From: Planctomycetota bacterium
GTDB taxonomy: Bacteria > Planctomycetota > Phycisphaerae > Sedimentisphaerales > Anaerobacaceae
NCBI GenBank assembly: GCA_003644295.1
Contig: QNBZ01000031.1
Span: forward strand, 1 to 9,606
Length of the DNA: 9,606 nucleotides
Reading direction: 5' to 3'
Each line of letters opens with the position of its first letter. Position 1 is the first letter of the stretch. The notes below the pieces were generated by a model that searched no databases, was not told where the DNA came from, and was given only the letters and a program-made list of their open reading frames with translations. Below are positions 1 to 6,502 of this stretch, one piece after another. The position numbers were made by a program, and so were the translations under genes.

Positions 1-6
1 CACAAT

Positions 7-10
7 CTCC
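7..10 (-). promoter_or_regulatory. Shine-Dalgarno-like GGAG of a downstream gene cut off by the window edge
   Basis: Read on the minus strand, the TAA stop of the phosphorylase fusion is followed immediately by GGAG. This is the same core seen before the two genes upstream. It suggests that a third minus-strand gene of the same operon starts just beyond the left edge. A GTG lies at 3-1 but is too close to GGAG to be a convincing start. Confidence 0.4.
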
Positions 11-3000
11 TTAATATAGATGTAATATAGTACTCAACGACAACAAAGAGGTTGAAGATAACACGTAATCCGCGTTGTAAAGTTTGCATTTATCGCCTAT
101 TCCAACGGATTTCATACCAGCATTTTTGGCGGCCTCTATGCCGGCGAAAGCATCCTCTACAACTACGCAACTCTTATTATCAACACCAAGCTTCTGTGCA
201 GCAAGATTGAAACCCTCGGGGTCGGGCTTGCTCTTACAGATATCCGAACCGGTAATTACTACATCGAAGAAATCTCGGATTTTGAGTTTGTCTAAGATTT
301 TATTAACGTTCTTGCTTGCTGAGCAAAGCGCTATTTTTAGGCCTTTATCTTTTAAGGAATCTATAAGCTCACTGATGCCCGGAAGAATATCCTCCGGCCC
401 CAGCGAATCAAGCATGCGAACATACAAACTATTCTTCTTAGCCGCCAATTTTTGCAATTGCTGCTGTGTATAGTGTCGCTGACTTTTCTCCATTATGATT
501 TGTAGACTACCCATCCTGCTCACACCTTTCAAACGTTCATTTATCACCTCGTCAAAATATATCCCTTCTTCATCTGCGATGGCCTTCCACGCCTGATAAT
601 GGTATCTGGCAGTATCTACTATCACGCCGTCAAGGTCAAAGATAACGGCCTCTGCTTTTCTGAAAACATAGCAATTCTCCGGCATTACCATCTCTTTTTC
701 TTCACCTTCAAATATGACTTCCTGGTCATATATTTTTGCTTTTACACTCTTGCCGCTAATAAGGCGGTAGTGTAAATTTCCTCTTGAGACTGATATCCTG
801 ATGATACTGCCTGCATAATTTAGTTTGAATGAATAGCGGTGCCATTTCTCAGGCAGAATGGGAGCAAATTCAGGAACAACCCCTCCGTACTTCATACCCC
901 CGAAGCCGCATACCACATTGAGCCAACTGCCAGCCATAGAAGAAATATGAAGTCCCTCATGGGTATTGTTATTGGAATTTTCCAAGTCAAGTCTCGATGC
1001 CCAAAGGTAATAATCATAGGCCTGGTGATGTACTCCAATGTCAGAAGCTATGATAGAGTGTATGCAGGGCGAAAGCGATGAGCCATGAGCAGTCCTTTGC
1101 TCATAAAAACGATAATTCCTTAATTTCTGCTTTTGCGTAAATCTCTCTCTGAACAGAAACATCAGCAACAGAACATCCGGCTGTTTAAGCAGTTGTGTCT
1201 TGAGATATCTGTCGATTGTCCACTTGCTCTCGATTGGAATATCCCTGTCCCAATCAAGTTCCTCTCTGCACATCGGATCGAGCGACAGGAACATATCATC
1301 CTGCACAAAAACGTCCATCTCAGGGTCATAATTCAGTATCATTTTATCAGCGGCCTTTTTCCATTTATCCATTTCAGCGAAATCGAACCCGAGTTTCTCA
1401 ACCACTGCATCAAGTTTATTGGGGCTTTGCCGTTTCATCTCTTCTAAGACCTGCGCCGCATATTCAAAAACCCATTTAGCCATATAGTTCGTGTAGAAAT
1501 TATTGTTCACAAACTGCTGCCATTCGTCTGGCCCGATTACACGGTTGATGCCAAAGCCGTTCCTGTAAGGTATAAACTTACCCCTGCTCGCCCAGAAGCG
1601 AGCGACCTCGATAAGTATTTCAATCCCTTTGCTGTAGAGGAATTCCTTATCTCCGACAATATGGTCGTATAAATACACAACATATGGGACTATGGAATTG
1701 ACGTGGATTTCACAGAAAGAATACTCCCAATAATTTAAATCTTCGGTGCCGTCTATAGTGGTTATGGGATACATCGCACCGTTATAACCGAACAATGCTG
1801 CTCTATCTCTGGCGGCGTCGAGCGTGTTATATCGGTATTCTATCAGCTTTCTGGCAGCATCCGGATTAGTAAAAAGGTAAAACGGTATGCAATAGCTCTC
1901 ACTATCCCAGAAAGCCCTGCCCCAGTAGTGCTCTCCTGTGTACCCTTTAGGGCCAACATTTAGATACTCATCATGGCCACTGTAAGCATTGGACAGTTGA
2001 AACATACAATAACGAATACCCTGCTGGGCCTCTTCGGCGCCTTCTATCTCTATATCAACCGTATCCCAAAACTCTGCGATTTTCCTAATATGCTCGGTTT
2101 TTATGAGTTCGTAGAGTCCGCCCCCCTCATTTTCAGACAGCTCTTGATTATCACTATTATGCCGTTTGCTGCCTGATGAAAAATGTTCAGAAACATACGA
2201 CTCCTCCAGCAGAGCACCGGGGGCATCGGTGGTAACAGAAACCCGTTGCTGCGGTCTGGCTTTGTCTAACCAGCTTTTTAGGCAATCTCTGCTTTTTGTT
2301 ATCAGATATTCAACCACCTCTTTTTCCCTGTCTTTGCTTATAACCGTAACATCGCTTTCCTTCGGAATCATACCATAGGGGTAACCGGCATCTCGGCTGG
2401 TCCAAACCGAAACAACCTTATCAAAATTATATGTCACGCCGCGTTTAGGGGTAAATCTCACATTGCAGGCCACATATCTGTCTTTTTCAACGTATTTCTT
2501 TTCAAACTCGACGTTATCCGGATACCCAACAGCCATCCGATGGATATAATACTGTCCGCTTGTGGCAACATTTATCAACAGATATATCTGTTCAGTGTCG
2601 GCCTTGCCCTCGGTCATTCGACAGTGAGTCACGTTATTAAAACATGTGCGATTTTCGTGAACGCTGTCAAGAATAAAACCAAGTTTAACCGGGCTTTGAT
2701 GATTTAACGCTTTGAGACTCAGTCTTATCGCACCGATATGCCTGTCTGAACGCGATATCAACCTCTCCCAGCTTAATTGTGTCTGTTCACCGTGGCGGGT
2801 AACAAATATCAGTTGCCTCCGCAACAGTCCGTTTTTCATATCAAGTTCGCGGCTATATTCCCTGAAATTAGACCTCTGCATATTGAATTTCTCACCACCG
2901 ACTTCAATGGTTATTCTCAACCAGTTGGTAGTATTGACCATAGCATTGGAATAATTCGCAAAACCTTTTCGTTTCCAGCCGTAACTCTGCGCCTCTTTAG

Positions 3001-3193
3001 CATATATGCCACCGATAAAGCAATTCTCAACACTATTGGTTGAAATGCCTTCTTCAAAAAGACCTCGCGTCCCCATATATTCATTGCCGAGGGAAAAAAC
3101 AGATTCTGATATCTCGTTGCTCTCAAGACAAAACTTATCTTCAATTATTTTCCAAGGATGTACTTTAAAATATCTTTTAGAACCACCACGCAT
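11..3193 (-). CDS. Bifunctional GH65 disaccharide phosphorylase / beta-phosphoglucomutase fusion
   Basis: About 1060 residues in two enzymes. Residues 1 to about 840 are a GH65 inverting phosphorylase: N-terminal SLGNEYMGTRG, then AFWDSE and DAARDRAALFGYNGAMYP, the catalytic-acid motif GPDEW (Glu near 557), the phosphate-site-like HGSSLSP near 703, and NNNTHEGLHISSMAG. Residues about 847-1060 are a HAD beta-phosphoglucomutase: FDLDGVIVDT with Asp853 (nucleophile) and Asp855, LKGVSR, SASKN, KSKPDP and VVEDAFAG. Known GH65 phosphorylases split alpha-glucosides with phosphate to beta-glucose 1-phosphate, which beta-PGM converts to glucose 6-phosphate, so the fusion should run both steps in the cytoplasm. 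The disaccharide (kojibiose, nigerose, maltose, trehalose or other) cannot be read from the sequence. The ATG at 3193 is preferred over one 14 codons upstream: it has GGAG at 3204-3207 and sits 4 nt after the symporter stop. An unusual Ser/Asn/Glu-rich stretch lies at residues about 314-356. Confidence 0.93.
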   Translation of the reverse strand: MRGGSKRYFKVHPWKIIEDKFCLESNEISESVFSLGNEYMGTRGLFEEGISTNSVENCFIGGIYAKEAQSYGWKRKGFANYSNAMVNTTNWLRITIEVGGEKFNMQRSNFREYSRELDMKNGLLRRQLIFVTRHGEQTQLSWERLISRSDRHIGAIRLSLKALNHQSPVKLGFILDSVHENRTCFNNVTHCRMTEGKADTEQIYLLINVATSGQYYIHRMAVGYPDNVEFEKKYVEKDRYVACNVRFTPKRGVTYNFDKVVSVWTSRDAGYPYGMIPKESDVTVISKDREKEVVEYLITKSRDCLKSWLDKARPQQRVSVTTDAPGALLEESYVSEHFSSGSKRHNSDNQELSENEGGGLYELIKTEHIRKIAEFWDTVDIEIEGAEEAQQGIRYCMFQLSNAYSGHDEYLNVGPKGYTGEHYWGRAFWDSESYCIPFYLFTNPDAARKLIEYRYNTLDAARDRAALFGYNGAMYPITTIDGTEDLNYWEYSFCEIHVNSIVPYVVYLYDHIVGDKEFLYSKGIEILIEVARFWASRGKFIPYRNGFGINRVIGPDEWQQFVNNNFYTNYMAKWVFEYAAQVLEEMKRQSPNKLDAVVEKLGFDFAEMDKWKKAADKMILNYDPEMDVFVQDDMFLSLDPMCREELDWDRDIPIESKWTIDRYLKTQLLKQPDVLLLMFLFRERFTQKQKLRNYRFYEQRTAHGSSLSPCIHSIIASDIGVHHQAYDYYLWASRLDLENSNNNTHEGLHISSMAGSWLNVVCGFGGMKYGGVVPEFAPILPEKWHRYSFKLNYAGSIIRISVSRGNLHYRLISGKSVKAKIYDQEVIFEGEEKEMVMPENCYVFRKAEAVIFDLDGVIVDTARYHYQAWKAIADEEGIYFDEVINERLKGVSRMGSLQIIMEKSQRHYTQQQLQKLAAKKNSLYVRMLDSLGPEDILPGISELIDSLKDKGLKIALCSASKNVNKILDKLKIRDFFDVVITGSDICKSKPDPEGFNLAAQKLGVDNKSCVVVEDAFAGIEAAKNAGMKSVGIGDKCKLYNADYVLSSTSLLSLSTILHLY

Positions 3194-3197
3194 TTCT

Positions 3198-4994
3198 TTA
3201 TTTCTCCAAAATTGTTTCGTGCAAAATAAATTCATTATCAGACGATGTAGTATCCATATTGTTTACGCGTTTCAAATTTTTATACCAGTACTTGTATAAA
3301 ACCAGCGACAGCAAAATGAAAACTACAGATGAAACACCGAAAGAAACCCATTTTTTAATTATGAAAGCAGTCATTATCCAGAACAACAACACCTGCCAGA
3401 TGCAAGCCGGCAACAGCAATAACAGGTCACGTTTATTTTCTCTCGATACATCATTTAAAAACTCTTTGTCGCACAATCTCTTAACAGGTCCCCAAAGACC
3501 AAGCGGTTTGGTTTTCCTGTAAAAATTCAACAGGGTTTCCATATTTGTCGGCTTGCCAAAAAATGTTCCAATAATTGTTCCAATGCTTGAAAAAACAATA
3601 ACAAAAGTAAAAGTAATATATTCCGGTACATCTCCAAATGCCATTCTATGTATGACCGCACTTATCAAACCGGAGGCCATTCCAAAAGCATAACCAACTC
3701 CGTTAAACCGCCACCAGTACCATTTGAGTATATTCGGCGCAAGCATACCGGTTATAAGCCCCATAACTATCCATGCCCATATAGAATTGATATTCGGAAT
3801 ATTCCAGCCAAGAATAATACCAAGAATCATAAAGCCAGACGTCGCAATATAACTAACTTTAACAAGATGAGCATTGTCGGCCGTCGGACGAAGATGTGCT
3901 TTGTAGATATCTTTTACAAAATAAGCAGCAGAAGAATTTACCGTTGAATCCAAAGTTGACATCCCAGCCGCTATCAATGCTGCAATAAATACACCTTTCA
4001 ATCCAACTGGAAAATAGTTTTCTATAACAGCATTAAGCGCCATTTCAGGCTCTGCTACTTTATCAACGATACCAATCGCCAAGACGCCAACACTCATCAT
4101 CAAGAGAAATCTCAAACTAAAGAGTATTATCCACTGGCAGGCAACCAGTGAACTTTCTCTTTCATCTTTGGCGGCATAATATCTCTGGCTGCTCCAGGCA
4201 TCAAACGGCCCGGCAAATCCCTGAAAGACATTTGCGAGAATCCAGAAAAGCACTAACAGTAAGATAAATTTCATATTTTCATAGCCCGCCGGCATATCCA
4301 TCGCCATAGAAGTTGGTATAAGCTTATGCCATTCGGGCGTAGAAAACTTCTCAAAATATTCCGGCGTCCCAGTTGAAATAGCTGTTACGCTCACGAAACC
4401 GATAACCACAATTATCAAAATACTTTGAAGAAGGTCGGTGTAAACCACTCCATAAAAACCTGACGCTACTGTATAAAACATTACAATCCCAAAAAATAGA
4501 ATAGCTGCGCCATTTGGACTAAGAAAAGGCAAATATATCGAAAGAAACTTGCCTGAGCCGACAAAGAAGTACGCTATACAGACCACAGCCAGCACTATTG
4601 TAGAAATTGCTGAAAGCAACCTGGCTATAGAGCCGTCCCTACCATTACCAAACCTGAAAGCCATCCATTCCGCATTTGTCATCACTTCGCTGCGTCTCAT
4701 CCATTTTGCCATAAATATCATAAGAAACGCCAGCGACAAAGCAACCGCTCCCCTGAAAGCTACAAGATAGCCCTTGGCCCCGAGCATATAGAAAAATGAC
4801 GATTGCAGCATAGTGCCGGACATATCAAGGTAGGTAGCCATTCCTGAAACGCCCAGCAAAAACCACGGTATCGTCTTGGCTCCCAGAAAATAGTCATCTA
4901 AAGAATGTGCTGCTCTTTTGGAGAAATACAATCCCGCCAGAGTTACTAAAACAAAGTAGGCCACGATGACTGCTATATCCCAGTGCATTAGCAT
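3198..4994 (-). CDS. Sodium/solute symporter (SSS/SLC5 family), probable sugar transporter
   Basis: About 598 residues, an inner-membrane protein with some 13-15 predicted hydrophobic helices. The first is MHWDIAVIVAYFVLVTLAGL, followed by the SSS-type HSLDDYFLGAKTIPWFLLG. The segment AALIAAGMSTLDSTVNSSA followed by FVKDIYK corresponds to the helix that carries the Na2-site Ser/Thr residues in vSGLT-like proteins. A hydrophilic loop with PLGLWGPVKRL precedes two extra C-terminal helices, as in longer SGLT-like members. The role is Na+-driven uptake of a small solute; a glucoside is inferred from the downstream phosphorylase, since the sequence alone does not fix the substrate. The ATG at 4994 is chosen because GGAG at 5002-5005 lies 7 nt upstream and the first helix follows at once; a start at 5036 would add an unlikely 14-residue leader. 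It is the first gene of the operon and probably translationally coupled to the next. Confidence 0.93.
   Translation of the reverse strand: MLMHWDIAVIVAYFVLVTLAGLYFSKRAAHSLDDYFLGAKTIPWFLLGVSGMATYLDMSGTMLQSSFFYMLGAKGYLVAFRGAVALSLAFLMIFMAKWMRRSEVMTNAEWMAFRFGNGRDGSIARLLSAISTIVLAVVCIAYFFVGSGKFLSIYLPFLSPNGAAILFFGIVMFYTVASGFYGVVYTDLLQSILIIVVIGFVSVTAISTGTPEYFEKFSTPEWHKLIPTSMAMDMPAGYENMKFILLLVLFWILANVFQGFAGPFDAWSSQRYYAAKDERESSLVACQWIILFSLRFLLMMSVGVLAIGIVDKVAEPEMALNAVIENYFPVGLKGVFIAALIAAGMSTLDSTVNSSAAYFVKDIYKAHLRPTADNAHLVKVSYIATSGFMILGIILGWNIPNINSIWAWIVMGLITGMLAPNILKWYWWRFNGVGYAFGMASGLISAVIHRMAFGDVPEYITFTFVIVFSSIGTIIGTFFGKPTNMETLLNFYRKTKPLGLWGPVKRLCDKEFLNDVSRENKRDLLLLLPACIWQVLLFWIMTAFIIKKWVSFGVSSVVFILLSLVLYKYWYKNLKRVNNMDTTSSDNEFILHETILEK
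3204..3207 (-). promoter_or_regulatory. Ribosome binding site that decides the phosphorylase start
   Basis: GGAG on the minus strand lies 10 nt before the ATG at 3193, inside the last codons of the symporter gene. The longer reading from 3235 would overlap the symporter by 38 nt and adds 14 residues that do not resemble a GH65 N terminus. Placement inside the upstream gene suggests translational coupling. Confidence 0.6.
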
Positions 4995-5001
4995 ATATTC
5001 A

Positions 5002-5005
5002 CTCC
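5002..5005 (-). promoter_or_regulatory. Ribosome binding site of the symporter gene
   Basis: GGAG (within TATGGAGTGA on the minus strand) lies 7 nt before the ATG at 4994. A second ATG two codons later would have a 13-nt spacing, so 4994 is preferred. Confidence 0.6.
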
Positions 5006-5056
5006 ATAGTACAAGAATACTAACTTTCCATAACACAACAATGCATTTAAGTCTTT

Positions 5057-5067
5057 AAAAATCACAA
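5057..5067 (-). promoter_or_regulatory. Additional operator-like half-site in the symporter leader
   Basis: The minus-strand sequence TTGTGATTTTT shares GTGATTTTT with the half-site at 5110-5128; with flanking bases, a perfect 10-bp inverted repeat pairs 5056-5065 with 5119-5128, centres 63 bp apart. It lies just downstream of the predicted operon transcription start, where a bound protein would repress or form a loop. AT-rich DNA raises the chance of coincidence. Confidence 0.35.
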
Positions 5068-5081
5068 ACTTACTAAACTCC

Positions 5082-5109
5082 ATTATAGAAAGATGCGCAT
5101 ACCAATCAA
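5082..5109 (-). promoter_or_regulatory. Candidate sigma-70 promoter of the symporter/phosphorylase operon
   Basis: On the minus strand, TTGATT (5109-5104) is followed after 16 nt by a perfect TATAAT (5087-5082). Transcription would start near 5075 and give an untranslated leader of about 80 nt. The -35 matches consensus at 4 of 6 positions, as is common for activator-dependent promoters. The direct-repeat operator begins at the base next to this -35 box, where a XylR/AraC-type activator would contact RNA polymerase. No transcript data are available. Confidence 0.55.
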
Positions 5110-5147
5110 CACCATATAGTGATTTTTATTCACCAGTTTGCGAAAAT
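5110..5147 (+). promoter_or_regulatory. Candidate XylR/AraC-type operator: two 17-bp direct half-sites, 21 bp apart
   Basis: CACCATATAGTGATTTT (5110-5126) and CACCAGTTTGCGAAAAT (5131-5147) agree at 10 of 17 positions, sharing CACCA, T, G, GA and a final T. Their starts are exactly 21 bp apart, two helical turns, which matches the half-site spacing known for AraC-type regulators. The pair almost fills the 41-bp gap between the two divergent -35 boxes. That the adjacent regulator binds here is inference. Confidence 0.5.
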
Positions 5148-5150
5148 GGC

Positions 5151-5180
5151 TTGACATCGTAACTTGATTTACAATAGATT
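5151..5180 (+). promoter_or_regulatory. Candidate sigma-70 promoter of the regulator gene
   Basis: A perfect TTGACA (5151-5156) is followed after 18 nt by TAGATT (5175-5180), a 4 of 6 match to the -10 consensus. Transcription would start near 5187, about 43 nt before the regulator's ATG. TACAAT at 5170 is a better -10 match, but its 13-nt spacing is too short. The operator direct repeat ends 3 bp upstream of the -35 box, which would allow autoregulation. Confidence 0.45.
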
Positions 5181-5207
5181 GAGGAAAAGATGAGTTGTAT
5201 TTATAGA

Positions 5208-5219
5208 TTTGCGATTTTC
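5208..5219 (+). promoter_or_regulatory. Additional operator-like half-site before the regulator start codon
   Basis: TTTGCGATTTTC repeats the TTTGCGA found at 5137-5143 and the GATTTT of the first half-site. It lies between the predicted transcription start and the ATG of the regulator, a position suited to autorepression. Its GCGATTTT (5211-5218) also forms an inverted repeat with AAAATCGC (5248-5255) inside the gene. Confidence 0.3.
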
Positions 5220-5229
5220 TTAAAGCTCT

Positions 5230-6408
5230 ATGTACGATAGGATTCCAAAAATCGCTATTTTGATAGAACCAAACACCTCAAGCAACAGAAACTTTTTGTT
5301 GGGAGTAAGCAAGTTTGCCCGGCTTCATGGACCGTGGGTATTCTATTTTACACCACCATCGTACCTGAAATCGGGAAAACAGGAACAAATCCTGAACAAA
5401 ATCAAAGACGAGCTATCTGGAATGATAGTATGTGACACGACGAAAATTTCAGAACGCTTTTCTTCTCGCATACCCATTATAGTCGTGAGAACAGTCACTG
5501 AACCGTCGGCAAGTTTTCCGAACGTAATCGATATAATACCAAACGACAAAGCCATTGGCAGATTAGCAGCAAAACACCTGATGGAATGTGGATTTAATTA
5601 TTATGCTTACTGTGGATTCAGAAATATGTTCTGGTCGGAAAGACGCCAGAGTGCGTTTTCAAAAACACTTACATCGGCTGGGCACAAGGTTTACACTTTC
5701 AAGCCGAAGAACAAAATAAACTCGTGGAGCAAAGAATTTCAGGTATTATGTGACTGGCTGGATTCTCTGTCAAAACCCATAGGTATTTTCTGTTGTAACG
5801 ACGAGCGCAGCAGGAGTATTATGGAGGCCTGCAAAACACGTGGACTAAGCGTGCCGGAAAATGTAGCGATACTTGGCGTGGACAACAATCAACTTATCTG
5901 TGAAATGGCACAAACACCGCTTTCCAGTATTAATCTCAACACAGAAAAAGCTGGATACGAAGCTGCTGAACGGCTTAAAGAGCTAATGGCGGGTGAGAAC
6001 ACGCATCACAGGCAACACACTATAACTATAGAACCTACTAATGTTGTTACAAGGCAATCTACAAACATTCTTGCCATCAATGACGCAGAAACAGCCAATG
6101 CAGTAAGGTTTATCAGAGAAAACTCCAATAAACCTATTAATGTCGATGATGTTATCGATGCGGTATATGTATCTCGAAGGGTATTAGAATACCGATTCAA
6201 AAAACACCTTGGCAGATCAATCTACCGAGAAATTAAACGTTACAGAACCGAACTAATTGCAAAGCTATTGCTGGAAACAGATATTTCGATAACTAGAATA
6301 GCCCTTTCGCTTGGTTTTCCTGATGTCAATCATATTTCAAGATATTTTCGTAGCCAAAAGGGGATAACGCCCAAGGAATTCCGCAACAAGTACAAAGGCC
6401 AAGGTTAA
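5230..6408 (+). CDS. XylR-family transcriptional regulator (sugar-binding LacI/RbsB-like domain + AraC-type HTH)
   Basis: The protein has 392 residues, the same length as E. coli XylR, with the same domain order. Residues about 6-270 form a periplasmic-binding-protein-like effector domain (IPKIAILIEPNTSSNRNFLLG at the start, later GIFCCNDERSR and VAILGVDNNQLICEMAQTPLSSI). Residues about 285-390 form an AraC/XylS double HTH, with INVDDVIDAVYVSRRVLEYRF then ISITRIALSLGFPDVNHISRYF and GITPKEFR. There is no N-terminal LacI HTH. XylR proteins bind a sugar and activate adjacent uptake and catabolism genes; here the divergent symporter/phosphorylase operon is the obvious target, and the ligand is unlikely to be xylose itself. 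The ATG at 5230 is the first start after an in-frame TAA at 5221; its Shine-Dalgarno sequence is weak. Candidate operator half-sites flank and enter the start of the gene. Confidence 0.92.
   Translation: MYDRIPKIAILIEPNTSSNRNFLLGVSKFARLHGPWVFYFTPPSYLKSGKQEQILNKIKDELSGMIVCDTTKISERFSSRIPIIVVRTVTEPSASFPNVIDIIPNDKAIGRLAAKHLMECGFNYYAYCGFRNMFWSERRQSAFSKTLTSAGHKVYTFKPKNKINSWSKEFQVLCDWLDSLSKPIGIFCCNDERSRSIMEACKTRGLSVPENVAILGVDNNQLICEMAQTPLSSINLNTEKAGYEAAERLKELMAGENTHHRQHTITIEPTNVVTRQSTNILAINDAETANAVRFIRENSNKPINVDDVIDAVYVSRRVLEYRFKKHLGRSIYREIKRYRTELIAKLLLETDISITRIALSLGFPDVNHISRYFRSQKGITPKEFRNKYKGQG
5246..5258 (-). promoter_or_regulatory. Operator-like half-site inside the start of the regulator gene
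   Basis: On the minus strand ATAGCGATTTTTG matches ATAGTGATTTTTA at 5116-5128 in 11 of 13 positions. It overlaps codons 6 to 10 of the regulator, so part of the match may come from coding constraint. If real, it would support a repression loop over the start codon. Confidence 0.25.
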
Positions 6409-6502
6409 TCACGAAAAAACTATGAAAGCAAGATACTTGCTACGGCTGGTTGTCGTAGTATGTAAATTCTTATGCGGCAAAAAATAGTCGTGGGATGGAA
6501 TT
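6409..6502 (+). other. Regulator to URO-D-like intergenic gap with an imperfect inverted repeat
   Basis: This is a 94-bp gap between two genes on the same strand. It holds CTACG (6440-6444) and CGTAG (6454-6458), an inverted repeat with a 9-nt loop, extendable by one G-T and one T-A pair. No T-run follows, so an intrinsic terminator is not supported. A weak TTGCTA-16-TATGTA promoter-like pair overlaps it. GGGA at 6492-6495 is a plausible ribosome binding site for the next gene. Confidence 0.3.

Noticed and set aside
84..473. Plus-strand open frames opposite the mutase domain, and similar ones elsewhere
   Set aside because: They are antisense or out-of-frame readings of well-supported genes, with no recognisable protein features.
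3194..3235. Longer N terminus for the phosphorylase fusion, starting at 3235
   Set aside because: It overlaps the symporter by 38 nt, is not GH65-like, and the ATG at 3193 has a properly placed GGAG.
4995..5036. Longer N terminus for the symporter, starting at 5036
   Set aside because: The ATG at 4994 has GGAG 7 nt upstream and leads directly into the first membrane helix; the extra 14 residues contain the ribosome binding site itself.
5040..5047. AATGCATT palindrome in the symporter leader
   Set aside because: A single self-complementary 8-mer in AT-rich DNA, without partner copies or suggestive position.
5119..5133. GTGA-N7-TCAC as a stand-alone hairpin or operator
   Set aside because: The stem is only 4 bp, and the bases are better explained by the 21-bp direct repeat and the GTGATTTTTA element.
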